Positions 22,095 through 31,661 are shown, counted from the stretch's first letter. The stretch is DNA of 64,000 nt from Acinetobacter baumannii (GCF_009759685.1 NZ_CP046654.1:992001-1056000), one strand, 5' to 3'. Program-made: numbers and translations. The notes: a model not told the origin generated them from the letters alone.

Positions 22095-23927
22095 TTACCT
22101 GCGAATAGGATTTTCTGGAGTATTAAGTGGCTTATCAAGCGGCACATTCATTAAGCGCAACGACTCTTGCATAATACGAGCAAAAACTGGAGCGGCAACC
22201 AAACCACCGTAATAGCGACCTTGTGGGTTTTCCACCACTACAATAACGGCTAAACGTGGATCACTAATTGGTGCGACACCCGCAAATAAGGCACGATACT
22301 CATTATTTGAATATCCTTTACCATCTGCACGCAATTTATGTGCAGTACCTGTTTTACCACCTACCCTATAACCAGGAATATTGGCTTGTTTTGCAGTACC
22401 ACCCGGCATAGTCACTTGCTCAAGCATTAACAAAACTTGATCGGCAATTTTCGGATTTAAAACTTGCTCACCTTTAGGTGGCTGATCTAGTTTATGCAAG
22501 CTTAATGGCATTTTGACACCATGATTTGCAAGCATGGCATAACCTTGAGCCAATTGAAGGATTGTCGCGTTTAAGCCATAACCATATGCCATGGTCCCGA
22601 TTTGAGAAGAGTTTAATTTATTAACAGGTAAAACCAGACCTGAACTTTCCCCAGGGAACCTTACTGCAGAACGCTTACCAAAACCAACACGATTAAAGAA
22701 GCTCGGCAAAGTTTCTTTCGGAAGTGATAACGCAATTTTTGCAGAACCCACGTTTGAAGACTTAATAATGACACCACTTACGGTCAAAGCCCCATAGTTA
22801 TGGGTATCACGAATAGTATGCCAGCCTAAACGCATTGAGCCAGGGGAGGTATTTACAATCGTATTTGGCGTATATTGACCAGTTTCTAAAGCTGCAGAAA
22901 TAGTAAAAGGTTTCATGGTTGAACCTGGCTCGAACATATCGATCGCCCCACGGTTACGCATAGCATCTTTATTTGATAAGCCATTCTTATCATTCGGGTT
23001 ATAAGATGGCCAACTGGTCATTGCCAGAATTTCACCCGTTTTAACATCAACTGCAATCGCCGTTGCTGAACGCGCATTGTTAGCCACACCTGCAGCCGTT
23101 AATTCACGGTACATAATGTACTGCAAACGTGAGTCGATACTTAAAGTGATATTTTCACCAGGTTCACCCTCACGAATTACCTCAGAAACTTTTAAACGGT
23201 TACCACGCTTATCGCGAATAATTTTTTGCTCACCGTCTACACCTGACAGTTGCTTATTCAACTGCATTTCCAAGCCTTCGATACCTTGACCTTCACTATT
23301 GGTCAAACCAATAATTTGGGCATTTGGCTGAGGTTGCGGGTAATAACGTTTATAAGTTTTTTCTGCATACACCCCTTGGAAATTACCTTTCATAATGAGG
23401 TCAGCTTGCTGAGGAGGTACTTCTTTTTTCAAAACCAGATAGCGAGAACGCGGACGCGCATTCATCTGTTTTTTAAGATCAGCACGATCAACACCCACCA
23501 CGTCGGCAAGTTCATCAAGATTTAAATTTTTATCTGGCAATTGGCGTTTTAATTTACGGTTGTTTGGATCTTGTTTTAGTTCAGCCGTAATTTGATCATA
23601 TAAATGCTTGGTCTCAAAATAATCACGCGGATCAATCACAATTTTCATGATTGGACTACTAATCGCTAAAGGTACACCGTGGCGATCACTAATCACTCCA
23701 CGCATAGCCTCTATACGTTCAGTACGCAAAATATTGGCATTGGCCTTATTTTGCAAAAAGTCTTTATTAATGACTTGAACATAAAATGCACGTGCAATTA
23801 ATACCACAAAACACAGTAGCACTACCGCCCAGAGCAGATAAAACCGCCACATATCAAAGGCAAGACTTGGTTTTTCCGAAATAGACTGCTGTTTTTTTCG
23901 TGTTTGCTTTGTTCGCTTATCTACCAT
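22095..23927 (-). CDS. ftsI: Penicillin-binding protein 3, septal transpeptidase
   Basis: FtsI is the class B PBP that cross-links septal peptidoglycan with FtsW and is a main beta-lactam target in Acinetobacter. The 610-residue protein has a membrane anchor (about 30-52) and a pedestal domain. In the transpeptidase domain the catalytic Ser336 is in GSTMKPF, SSN is in KSSNVGSA and the KTG triad starts at Lys525 in VGGKTGTAH. Residue 515, a site where A515V has been linked to reduced susceptibility, is alanine here, so at that site the gene looks wild type. It follows ftsL by 11 bp. Confidence 0.96.
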   Translation of the reverse strand: MVDKRTKQTRKKQQSISEKPSLAFDMWRFYLLWAVVLLCFVVLIARAFYVQVINKDFLQNKANANILRTERIEAMRGVISDRHGVPLAISSPIMKIVIDPRDYFETKHLYDQITAELKQDPNNRKLKRQLPDKNLNLDELADVVGVDRADLKKQMNARPRSRYLVLKKEVPPQQADLIMKGNFQGVYAEKTYKRYYPQPQPNAQIIGLTNSEGQGIEGLEMQLNKQLSGVDGEQKIIRDKRGNRLKVSEVIREGEPGENITLSIDSRLQYIMYRELTAAGVANNARSATAIAVDVKTGEILAMTSWPSYNPNDKNGLSNKDAMRNRGAIDMFEPGSTMKPFTISAALETGQYTPNTIVNTSPGSMRLGWHTIRDTHNYGALTVSGVIIKSSNVGSAKIALSLPKETLPSFFNRVGFGKRSAVRFPGESSGLVLPVNKLNSSQIGTMAYGYGLNATILQLAQGYAMLANHGVKMPLSLHKLDQPPKGEQVLNPKIADQVLLMLEQVTMPGGTAKQANIPGYRVGGKTGTAHKLRADGKGYSNNEYRALFAGVAPISDPRLAVIVVVENPQGRYYGGLVAAPVFARIMQESLRLMNVPLDKPLNTPENPIRR

Positions 23928-23938
23928 ACAGCAAGGCC

Positions 23939-24271
23939 TTACTTATTTTGCTCTGAGGTCATCGGTAAAGAAATTACCACCGTTTCTGCAGCAGGTGGCG
24001 AAAACATTCGTAATTGTGTCACAGCACGTGTACCAATTTGAGCAGTCGCACCAAATGTTTGTTGCTCAATCAATAAACGCCCCCATTCAGCATTGAGGTC
24101 ATCACGTTCACGCATATAAGAGCTTAACTCTCTATAATCATGACGGTATTCAAATACTTGAAATACCACCATCATGGCACTGATAAAAACCAATGCCACC
24201 ATGACTGCATATACCACAACTTTTTTGACCACTTTATTTTCTGTGGTTTCGATTTCATCACTGCTTTTCAT
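23939..24271 (-). CDS. ftsL: Cell division protein FtsL
   Basis: FtsL is a small bitopic divisome protein that joins FtsB and FtsQ and signals to FtsWI. The product has 110 residues: a charged cytoplasmic tail, one membrane helix at about 18-41 (VVVYAVMVALVFISAMMVVF) and a periplasmic coiled-coil segment rich in Glu/Arg (about 45-80). Sequence conservation in this family is low, so position counts: it sits between rsmH (ATG overlapping the rsmH TAA by one base) and ftsI. Confidence 0.92.
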   Translation of the reverse strand: MKSSDEIETTENKVVKKVVVYAVMVALVFISAMMVVFQVFEYRHDYRELSSYMRERDDLNAEWGRLLIEQQTFGATAQIGTRAVTQLRMFSPPAAETVVISLPMTSEQNK

Positions 24272-25194
24272 TACGCGCCTTTTTGTTCCAAGCGTTCAGC
24301 AACCCGAAGCCATGCACTACGTGAACGTGGATTCGCTTTTACTTCTTCTTCACTCGCACGAACCCGTGAAATTTTCTTTAATCTTCTCGTATCAACCTGC
24401 TGTTGAGGCATCCCCCAACCAGAATCTTCTGCTAGAGTTGATTCTTTTTGAATAAACTGTTTGATCAACCGATCTTCAAGCGAATGGAAGCTGATCACAG
24501 ACAAACGCCCTTTTGGTTTAAGCAAGTCTACAGCTTGCGGTAAAAATACTTCAATATCATCTAGTTCTTTGTTAATAGCAATACGGATTGCCTGAAACGT
24601 ACGTGTCGCCGGATGTTTATGCTTTTCCCATTTTGGATGGGCTGTTTTTACTATTTCAGCCAATTGCGCCGTAGTATCCAATTTTCCGGCCTGCTTAATT
24701 GCCCTAGCAATACGGCGACTATATCGTTCTTCACCATATTGATAAATGATATTTGCCAAATCTTCCTCTTCTACCTCAAGTAACCATTCGGCAGCAGTCA
24801 ATCCCTTAGAGTTATCCATACGCATATCTAACGGGCCATCTTGCATAAAGCTAAAGCCGCGTTCAGCCTGGTCGAGTTGAGGAGAGGACACACCTAAGTC
24901 TGCCATAATTCCATCGACACTTTGCACCCCAATTTCCTGCATTTTTTCCTTAATATCAGCAAAACTTGCATGAATAATCGTAAATCTTGGATCTTCTTGT
25001 GCTAAAGCAGCCGCAACTTCCAGAGCTTGAGGGTCTTTATCAAAAGCATATACTCGGGCGTTTTCATCGAGTTTCGACAATAACAAGCGCGTATGCCCAC
25101 CTCGTCCAAAGGTTGCATCGATATACACCCCAGTTGTGCGATCTGCCAATAAGCTTTCAACGGTCTCAAAAAGTAAGACAGAAATATGCGACAT
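24271..25194 (-). CDS. rsmH: 16S rRNA cytosine-1402 N4-methyltransferase
   Basis: RsmH methylates N4 of C1402 in the ribosomal P site using S-adenosylmethionine. In the 307-residue protein DATFGRGGHTRLLL near residue 27 is the SAM motif, GIMADLGVSSPQLDQAERGFSF is the strongly conserved family block, and FHSLEDRLIKQF lies near the C-terminus. It is the first gene of the dcw cluster here. The usual mraZ is absent: the 222 bp upstream hold only a terminator and sbp lies beyond. Confidence 0.96.
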   Translation of the reverse strand: MSHISVLLFETVESLLADRTTGVYIDATFGRGGHTRLLLSKLDENARVYAFDKDPQALEVAAALAQEDPRFTIIHASFADIKEKMQEIGVQSVDGIMADLGVSSPQLDQAERGFSFMQDGPLDMRMDNSKGLTAAEWLLEVEEEDLANIIYQYGEERYSRRIARAIKQAGKLDTTAQLAEIVKTAHPKWEKHKHPATRTFQAIRIAINKELDDIEVFLPQAVDLLKPKGRLSVISFHSLEDRLIKQFIQKESTLAEDSGWGMPQQQVDTRRLKKISRVRASEEEVKANPRSRSAWLRVAERLEQKGA

Positions 25195-25333
25195 AGGAGT
25201 TAAATCATAGCGTAAAAATGTAACTGCACATTATCACCTTGTTTATGGCTAACACCAAACGGCTTTTTGTAGGAAAATATTAATTTTTCATAGAGAAAAC
25301 CGTTTTCTTTTCATTTTTTAAGCAAAACAAAAA

Positions 25334-25363
25334 AGCAAGCTCACCTTTTCAGGTTCACTTGCT
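25334..25363 (-). terminator. Terminator after sbp
   Basis: On the minus strand the imperfect hairpin AGCAAG...ACCT-GAAA-AGGT...CTTGCT has a 3x3 internal loop and is followed by TTTTTTGTTTTG. It lies about 54 bp past the sbp stop and isolates sbp from rsmH. Confidence 0.8.
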
Positions 25364-25416
25364 TCACTATAAAAAAGTAAACTAATTTTTAAACTTCTAC
25401 TCTACCAATATTTTAC

Positions 25417-26418
25417 CTACTGCTTTCCATCATAAATCTGATCAAAGATGGCTCCATTGGTAAAATGGGTTTTCTGGGCTTTTGCCCAACCGCCAAAAAC
25501 ATCATTGATCGTAAATAATTTAATTTTTGGGAATTGTGCTGCATATTTAGCAGCAACTTGAGGGTTGCGAGGACGGAAATAGTGTTTAGCAGCCAACTCT
25601 TGACCTAAAGGTGAGTATAAAAAGTTGAGATAACCTTTTGCCAAAGTACGGTTACCGTCTTTGTCGACTGTTTTGTCAACAATGGCAACAGATGGTTCTG
25701 CCAAAATTGAAATTGATGGGTAAACAATTTCATATTTATCTTTATCGAGACCTTTCGTTGCCAATAGTGCTTCATTTTCCCAAGAAAGTAGAACATCTCC
25801 AATTCCACGCTCAGCAAATGTAGTAAGCGAGCCTCGCGCTCCCGAATCTAACACCTTAACGTTGTGATAAAGTTTTTTAACCAGCTCTTTGGCTTTAGCG
25901 TCATTTCCACCCGGCTGCTTTAAAGCATATCCCCATGCAGAAAGATAAATCCAACGCGGTGCCCCACCCGTTTTTGGATTAGGCGTAATAATTTCAACAC
26001 CAGGTTTAGTTAAATCATTCCAATCACGAATATTTTTTGGATTGCCTTTTCTTACTAAAAACACAACTGTAGAGGTATACGGTGCAGAATTATTAGGGAA
26101 TTCTTTTTGCCAGTTTGGCTGGATAAAGCCTGCTTTTACAATTTCATCAATATCATTGGCTAAGGCTAAGGTCACCACATCTGCCTCAAGACCAGTTGCT
26201 ACAGCGCGAGCCTGTTTTCCTGAGCCCCCATGGGATTGTTTAAAATCCACGTCCTGCCCGGTACGTTGTTTCCAGAACTTACCAAATGCCTGATTATATT
26301 CCTGATAAAACTCTCGAGTTGGGTCATAAGAAACATTTAAAAATGTAGTCGCCGCCTGCACAGCACTTACTGCCAACCCCATATACGTAGCGACTGCAAT
26401 TCTTGCTATTCTTTTCAT
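25417..26418 (-). CDS. sbp: Periplasmic sulfate-binding protein
   Basis: This is the substrate-binding protein of a sulfate/thiosulfate ABC importer. The 333-residue protein has a cleavable signal peptide (cleavage after AVQAA, near residue 23). The mature sequence begins [17 protein letters not shown], followed by [23 protein letters not shown], both typical of the Sbp/CysP family. The permease and ATPase genes are not adjacent; the gene is monocistronic, with its own terminator downstream and a 396-bp gene-free region upstream. Sulfur-starvation control is expected from the family, but I identified no operator. Confidence 0.93.
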   Translation of the reverse strand: MKRIARIAVATYMGLAVSAVQAATTFLNVSYDPTREFYQEYNQAFGKFWKQRTGQDVDFKQSHGGSGKQARAVATGLEADVVTLALANDIDEIVKAGFIQPNWQKEFPNNSAPYTSTVVFLVRKGNPKNIRDWNDLTKPGVEIITPNPKTGGAPRWIYLSAWGYALKQPGGNDAKAKELVKKLYHNVKVLDSGARGSLTTFAERGIGDVLLSWENEALLATKGLDKDKYEIVYPSISILAEPSVAIVDKTVDKDGNRTLAKGYLNFLYSPLGQELAAKHYFRPRNPQVAAKYAAQFPKIKLFTINDVFGGWAKAQKTHFTNGAIFDQIYDGKQ

Positions 26419-26814
26419 TTATAAAAACCACTTTTACTTTTAACGTCTACTATATTTTTATTTTTTTAGTTTTCAATCAAATAGTTATATAAATAAATGT
26501 TTTACTAATCACTTTAAAAGATATAGTTAACTCTAATTTTTCCTTCTCCTTTTTGAAAAGTTTTGTAATTATTCTTATAGTTTATTTATAGTCTTCACTT
26601 TATCTACACATTAATTTGTTAAATAATGAGACGTAATGGATACACATAGGCTACATTTAAAGGTACCAGCGTAAAATAAAGGTATTTTTTGTAAAAAGTG
26701 TGACATAGTTCTACTTTTTTATTAAAATTTATGTTTGAATCGTAGCGTTACCGTAATTTTACATTTGGTTAAACTCAAAAAATAGACGAAATGTACTGAG
26801 GGGATGAACAGAAA
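26419..26814. other. Gene-free divergent promoter region
   Basis: This very AT-rich stretch of 396 bp between the divergent sbp and the small exported-protein gene has no credible coding frame. One plausible sigma-70 promoter faces right (26700-26728). I found no convincing promoter for sbp. Confidence 0.6.
26700..26728 (+). promoter_or_regulatory. Candidate sigma-70 promoter of the exported-protein gene
   Basis: GTGACA (26700-26705), a 17-bp spacer and TAAAAT (26723-26728) match consensus spacing and most of the consensus bases. The site lies about 87 bp before the start codon at 26815. Confidence 0.45.
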
Positions 26815-27114
26815 ATGAAAATTCATTATGGAAAAGCTTTAAGCTTGGGTTTGGTGCTTAGTTTTGCATCGCAACTATCTACAGCAGCCGTACTGAAAGA
26901 TACACCAAGTAAAAGTCTTTCAGATAAACAGTCTTCACTTATTGAAAAAGCTTTAGACCAGCAAAAACGTAACACTATTGTACTTCCATCAACAGATGAT
27001 GAGTTAAAAGTACTTAATACTATCCGTGTTACACCAACTCAAAACTTTCTTGCAGCACAGCATGAACGTTTTTCACGTTTTGTTCAGGCAATCTTCCAGC
27101 CACACACTTCTTAA
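26815..27114 (+). CDS. Small exported protein of unknown function
   Basis: The 99-residue product has a signal peptide (about 1-25, KALSLGLVLSFASQLSTAA) and a short mature part of about 74 residues. The mature part is rich in Lys, Gln, Ser and Thr, contains no cysteine, and is probably mainly helical. I do not recognise the family. A GAGGGG ribosome-binding run lies about 11 bp before the ATG. It has its own terminator and probably its own promoter, so it is a single-gene unit. No function can be proposed from the sequence. Confidence 0.75.
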   Translation: MKIHYGKALSLGLVLSFASQLSTAAVLKDTPSKSLSDKQSSLIEKALDQQKRNTIVLPSTDDELKVLNTIRVTPTQNFLAAQHERFSRFVQAIFQPHTS

Positions 27115-27147
27115 TATTTGAAACGCCCCCCTCATCGTTTCAATTTC

Positions 27148-27193
27148 AGCCCAGACTGTCGTTAAATAAAACGTCAGAATACTGGGCTTTTTC
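27148..27193 (+). terminator. Terminator after the exported-protein gene
   Basis: AGCCCAG pairs with CTGGGCT, and an inner stem CTG.CGTT pairs with AACG.CAG. A TTTTT run follows. A TATAAT box (27196-27201) that may serve gltX begins just after the T run. Confidence 0.8.
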
Positions 27194-27231
27194 GTTATAA
27201 TAGTTTCAATTTTTATTTTGACCCATTAACT

Positions 27232-28740
27232 ATGAAAGTTCGTACTCGTATTGCACCTTCTCCTACCGGTTTCCCACATGTTGGTACTGCCTACATCGCC
27301 CTATTCAATATGTGTTTTGCGAAACAGCATGGCGGGGAATTCATTTTAAGAATTGAAGATACAGACCAGCTTCGCTCTACGCCAGAATCTGAAAAAATGA
27401 TTTTAGACTCTCTACGCTGGTTAGGCTTAAATTGGTCTGAAGGTCCGGATGTAGGTGGTCCTCACGCTCCTTACCGCCAATCAGAGCGCATGGGAATTTA
27501 TAAGCAATACGCGTTAGAACTTGTTGAAAAAGGTCATGCTTTTTATTGTTTTGCTACAGCAGAAGAACTTGACCAAATGCGTGCCGAGCAGCAAGCTCGT
27601 GGCGAAACACCAAAATACGATGGTCGTGGTTTAAAGCTGTCTCAAGAAGAAGTAGCTCGACGTCTTGAAGCGGGTGAACCTCATGTTATCCGTATGAAAG
27701 TGCCTGAAGAAGGCGTGTGTAAATTTAACGACTTACTCCGTGGGGAAGTTGAAATTCCTTGGGCACAAGTCGACATGCAAGTACTTCTTAAAACAGATGG
27801 TTTACCAACCTACCATTTAGCTAACGTTGTTGATGACCATTTAATGGAAATCACCCATGTATTACGTGGTGAAGAATGGCTTCCATCTGCGCCGAAGCAT
27901 CAGTTGCTTTACCAATACTTTGGTTGGGAAATGCCAACGCTTTGCCATATGCCGTTGCTTCGTAATCCGGATAAATCGAAGTTATCTAAACGCAAAAACC
28001 CGACCTCAATTAACTACTACCGTGATATCGGCGTTCTACCAGAAGCCTTACTCAACTATTTAGGCCGTATGGGTTGGTCAATGCCGGATGAAAGAGAAGT
28101 TTTCACATTACAAGACATGATGGATAACTTTGATATTCAACGCGTATCACTAGGTGGACCAATTTTTGACGTTGAAAAACTCAATTGGTTAAATGGTCAA
28201 TGGATTAAAGGGTTAACCCCAGGACAACTATTAGACCGTTTATTGACATGGAAAAGTGATCGCAGCACTTTAGAAGACATTGCTGCCGCTATTCAACCAC
28301 GTATTAATTTACTTTCTGAAGCTGTAAATTGGGCTGGTTTCTACTTTAACCATATGCCACAAATTACGGCTGAAATGTTTGAAAGTAAAAAATTGACTCA
28401 AGAGCAAGTTCGTCAAAGTTTACAATTCGCAATTTGGCGTCTTGAAAGTCAGTTTACTTGGAATAACGACACAGTTAGTCAAACTTTAATGGATTTGGCA
28501 AATCAGATGGGCATTAAATTACGTGACTTCATGCCAACGTTCTTTATTGCAATTGCTGGCTCAACCAGTTCAACACCAGTTATGCAGTCGATGGTTACAC
28601 TTGGCCCTGACTTAACTTTTGCTCGCTTACGTCATGCGCTAGAAATTGTGGGTGCACCGAGTAAAAAAGAGGTAAAAAACTGGGAAAAGCTTAATGAAAG
28701 TTTAAAATTGCCGAAAAATGAAGCAACTAGCGAAGCTTAA
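27232..28740 (+). CDS. gltX: Glutamyl-tRNA synthetase
   Basis: GltX charges tRNA-Glu with glutamate. The 502-residue class I enzyme has the HIGH-like motif [13 protein letters not shown] at about residues 9-21 and the KMSKS-like motif KLSKR near 247. The anticodon-binding alpha-helical domains follow from about 330 to the end. The gene stands just upstream of tRNA-Ala and one of three identical tRNA-Glu genes, a neat but probably incidental substrate-enzyme linkage. A TATAAT at 27196-27201 may be its -10 box, but the -35 region is poor. Confidence 0.96.
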
Positions 28741-28752
28741 TTCATTTTTTTA

Positions 28753-28781
28753 TTGACGTGTGAGCGCATTCACCCTAATAT
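28753..28781 (+). promoter_or_regulatory. tRNA-Ala/tRNA-Glu promoter
   Basis: TTGACG (28753-28758), a 17-bp spacer and TAATAT (28776-28781) form a near-consensus sigma-70 promoter 16 bp before the tRNA-Ala gene. It is embedded in the inverted repeat 28758-28792. Confidence 0.8.
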
Positions 28782-28792
28782 TGCGCTCACAC
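28758..28792. repeat. Inverted repeat around the tRNA-Ala promoter
   Basis: Perfect 10-bp arms GTGTGAGCGC (28758-28767) and GCGCTCACAC (28783-28792) flank a 15-base loop that contains the -10 box. It may act as a 3' hairpin for the gltX message, as a protein-binding site on the promoter, or both. It has no T run. Confidence 0.7.
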
Positions 28793-28797
28793 AAACT

Positions 28798-28873
28798 GGG
28801 GTCATAGCTCAGTTGGTAGAGCGCTACAATGGCATTGTAGAGGTCAGCGGTTCGATCCCGCTTGGCTCCACCA
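28798..28873 (+). tRNA. tRNA-Ala (GGC)
   Basis: A 76-nt cloverleaf. Acceptor arms are GGGGTCA and TGGCTCC (with a G-U pair), the D arm has AGCTCAGTTGGTAGAGC, the anticodon stem CTACA/TGTAG encloses loop ATGGCAT with anticodon GGC, the T arm has GGTTCGATCCC, and 3' CCA is encoded. Confidence 0.96.
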
Positions 28874-28898
28874 AGCTCCTTTGTGTTTGCCTCATCAA

Positions 28899-28974
28899 GT
28901 CCCTATCGTCTAGAGGCCTAGGACATCGCCCTTTCACGGCGGTAACCGGGGTTCGAATCCCCGTAGGGACGCCA
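28899..28974 (+). tRNA. tRNA-Glu (TTC), copy 1
   Basis: A 76-nt cloverleaf. Acceptor arms are GTCCCTA and TAGGGAC, the anticodon loop CTTTCAC gives TTC, the T arm is GGGGTTCGAATCCCC, and CCA is encoded. It lies 25 bp after tRNA-Ala, in the same transcript. It is identical to the copies at 31662 and 31766. Confidence 0.97.
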
Positions 28975-29096
28975 TTTTCTATTTTAAAAATTCCTTTTAA
29001 AGACTCTATCGTCACCTTCCTGTCTATTCTTTGACTGCTTCTTGATTGCACATTTGTCTATTTTATCTAAAATAGCGTCTTTCTCAAATTCTCTCA

Positions 29097-30524
29097 ATGT
29101 GTAATATGCAGCCATCTGACAAACAACTAGATGCTCAGCATCAGAACAGTACTGCACCTTTAAAAAGAGCCATGAGTACCCGCCACCTTGTCATGTTATC
29201 GCTAGGTGGAGCAATCGGTACTGGTTTATTTTTGGGTTCAGGGGAAGTCATTTCACAAACTGGACCTATTGGCGCAATTATTGCCTATATTCTTGGGGGT
29301 GCAATTGCTTACATGGTCATGCTCTGTTTAGGCGAGCTGGCTGTACATATGCCTGTTTCGGGTTCTTTCGGCGCATACGCTCGAAAGTACATTAGTCCAA
29401 GTACAGGTTACATGATTTCATGGATGTACTGGCTAACATGGACAGCAACGCTAGGAACCGAGTTTACCGCCGCTGCTCTACTTATGCAGGAATGGTTTCC
29501 ACAAATTTCAATGTGGATCTGGACACTTATTTTTGCAGTAACTATTTTCGGGTTAAATATCAGTTCAACCCGAGTATTTGCCGAGTCAGAGTTCTGGCTA
29601 GCGCTAGTTAAGGTCATTACCGTTATTGCTTTTATTGTGCTTGGATTATTAGCAATTTTTGGTTTAATTCCTTTCCACGGCGCTCAAACTGCTCCATTGT
29701 TTAGTAATTTAACCGCCCAAGGTTGGTTCCCACACGGTTTTCTTCCTATTTTCACCACTATGCTCATTGTTAATTTTGCTTTCTCTGGAACAGAGTTAAT
29801 TGGTGTAGCTGCTGGCGAAACTAAAGATCCTGCTCAGAATGTCCCTAAAGCGATTAATGCTGCAATCTGGCGTCTTCTGATTTTCTTTGTGGGCACTATT
29901 ATTGTAATTAGTGCATTACTTCCTTTCCAACTTGCTGGTTTAGGTGGTGACAACGTAAGTAATAGTCCTTTCGTTACCGTATTTAATTACATCGGTATTC
30001 CATATGCAGATGACATCATCCGTTTTGTTATTATTACTGCACTACTCTCAGCCGCAAACTCGGGACTATATGCAGCTTCACGTATGATGTGGTCTTTATC
30101 GGAGCAAAAACTCCTTCCGGGTGTATTTGCAACACTTTCAAAAAGCGGGACACCTATTGTTGCTTTAGTTGTAACGATGTTCGGTGCAATTCCAGGCTTA
30201 TTATCAGAGCAATTTGCTCCTGAAACCATCTTTAAAAACTTGCTAGGTGTTGCAGCTTTTACTATGGTTATTGTCTGGATGAGCATTTGTTTAAGCCAGT
30301 TCAATTTCCGTCGACAATGGTACCGTTCTGGACATTCGGTTAGCGATTTAAAATATGCAGCACCGTTATTCCCTATCGTTCCAATTTTAGGTTTTCTTTT
30401 CTGCTTTATTACATGTTTAAGTATGGCAGCAGATCCTGAAATGCGTGCTGGCTTTATAGGTTGCTTAATTTTTACTGCCTTGTGCTATCTCAGCTACTTT
30501 ATTTTCTATCGAAATAAAGCTTAA
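29097..30524 (+). CDS. APC-family amino acid permease
   Basis: This is a cytoplasmic-membrane amino acid/proton symporter of the APC superfamily (AAT branch). The 475-residue protein has about twelve membrane helices. The family signature MLSLGGAIGTGLFLGSG is in helix 1 (about 33-49), ELAVHMPVSGSFGAYARKY lies near 80-98 and FSGTELIGVAAGETKDP near 225-241. It resembles S-methylmethionine and lysine permeases, but the substrate cannot be set from sequence. The start is uncertain (ATG at 29097 or 29106), with no clear ribosome site. A strong terminator follows. Confidence 0.88.
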   Translation: MCNMQPSDKQLDAQHQNSTAPLKRAMSTRHLVMLSLGGAIGTGLFLGSGEVISQTGPIGAIIAYILGGAIAYMVMLCLGELAVHMPVSGSFGAYARKYISPSTGYMISWMYWLTWTATLGTEFTAAALLMQEWFPQISMWIWTLIFAVTIFGLNISSTRVFAESEFWLALVKVITVIAFIVLGLLAIFGLIPFHGAQTAPLFSNLTAQGWFPHGFLPIFTTMLIVNFAFSGTELIGVAAGETKDPAQNVPKAINAAIWRLLIFFVGTIIVISALLPFQLAGLGGDNVSNSPFVTVFNYIGIPYADDIIRFVIITALLSAANSGLYAASRMMWSLSEQKLLPGVFATLSKSGTPIVALVVTMFGAIPGLLSEQFAPETIFKNLLGVAAFTMVIVWMSICLSQFNFRRQWYRSGHSVSDLKYAAPLFPIVPILGFLFCFITCLSMAADPEMRAGFIGCLIFTALCYLSYFIFYRNKA

Positions 30525-30537
30525 GTGTTTGTAATTT

Positions 30538-30569
30538 AAAAAGTGTAGCAAAAAGCTACACTTTTTTTT
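30538..30569 (+). terminator. Terminator after the permease gene
   Basis: AAAAAGTGTAGC-AAAAA-GCTACACTTTTTTTT is a perfect stem with a long T run. Confidence 0.93.
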
Positions 30570-30642
30570 GCTTAGAGACTGGCTTTATATAATCTACCGT
30601 TGTAGATTTAAATTTATATTAAAAAACAATTCCTTGTATACA

Positions 30643-31527
30643 ATGAAAATTATATTTATCCATGGGATGAATCAGCAGAATTACACAGCACATCGTTTAA
30701 AAGAGCACTGGCTAAAAGTATTTAAACTGGGCTTAAAACAATTGCACTGTAGAGTTAATTTAAGAGATCTACATATACATATGCCATTTTATGGCGATTT
30801 AATGACGAAGTATCAATTATCCAATCAACTTGATCTTAATACTTTACTTCCAAAAACTTTTAATTTTCATTTACCCATCCATTTACATCATCAACCATCA
30901 ACACCCAAGGAACATACTCCTTTTATACCCCACCTTCCTCTTTCACCCGATCAACCAGCGCAAAGCTTATCAGAGCGTTTATATTTAACTTCACAGTTGG
31001 TGAAAGATCGCGTTCTTAAGGAAATGGTGGTTCTTTTAAATAATTTTCCGAAATTACATGAAAGCTTAATTCAGCAATTCTTGATTGAAACTTATATGTA
31101 CTTATCTAATCCTGATTTTATGTATGAGGTTCATCAAAGAATTTTAAAACAAATGCATGATGATGAAGATTGTATTGTAGTCGCCCACTCTTTGGGTTCT
31201 GTAATTGCCTATCATTTATTATCAGATCCTTCCTATCAGTTTTCAGTACAGCGTTTTATTACCTTAGCATCCCCTCTTTCTTTTCGCGTCATACAAAGCA
31301 AACTCCCCACTCCCATTGAACGTCCTAAATGTTTAAAGGGCGACTGGTATAACTTTTATTCTAAAGATGACTTTTTAACCGCTTTTCCCTTAAGTGAGGC
31401 ACCTTTTAATTTTACTCCTCCCATTATTAATCAAGAGATTTTTACTTTTGCCAACCAACCTCATGAAATTGTCGGCTACTTACAACATCATGCTGTGGTA
31501 AAAACAATTATTGAGCCTTTCCAATAA
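30643..31527 (+). CDS. Alpha/beta-hydrolase-fold protein
   Basis: The 294-residue protein is of the alpha/beta hydrolase type. The first strand and oxyanion region read MKIIFIHGMNQQN, the nucleophile elbow is VVAHSLGSVIAYHLL (Ser near residue 185), and an acid and histidine are likely in the C-terminal part (NFYSKDD, HHAVVKTI). Long helical and His/Pro-rich insertions lie between. I chose the ATG at 30643 because the hydrolase fold begins there; the frame extends upstream into the preceding terminator. There is no signal peptide, so it is probably cytoplasmic. The substrate is unknown; esterase or lipase-like activity is the natural guess. Confidence 0.75.
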   Translation: MKIIFIHGMNQQNYTAHRLKEHWLKVFKLGLKQLHCRVNLRDLHIHMPFYGDLMTKYQLSNQLDLNTLLPKTFNFHLPIHLHHQPSTPKEHTPFIPHLPLSPDQPAQSLSERLYLTSQLVKDRVLKEMVVLLNNFPKLHESLIQQFLIETYMYLSNPDFMYEVHQRILKQMHDDEDCIVVAHSLGSVIAYHLLSDPSYQFSVQRFITLASPLSFRVIQSKLPTPIERPKCLKGDWYNFYSKDDFLTAFPLSEAPFNFTPPIINQEIFTFANQPHEIVGYLQHHAVVKTIIEPFQ

Positions 31528-31615
31528 AAAATATCTATAAACGTATATATTTTCTACAATTTGAGTTATTTTTAAGCGCTTAACTGATTTTTTTAATATT
31601 TCTTCAGAAAACTAT

Positions 31616-31644
31616 TTGACACTTTTATTAAATCGACCTAATAT
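31616..31644 (+). promoter_or_regulatory. tRNA-Glu promoter
   Basis: A perfect TTGACA (31616-31621), a 17-bp spacer and TAATAT (31639-31644) lie 17 bp before tRNA-Glu copy 2. The following ACGCCCAC resembles the G/C-rich discriminators of stable-RNA promoters under stringent control. Confidence 0.88.
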
Positions 31645-31661
31645 ACGCCCACCTCTGAAAC

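Noticed and set aside
28753..29051. Open frames on both strands across the tRNA-Ala and tRNA-Glu genes
   Set aside because: They translate the tRNA cloverleafs and have no independent support.
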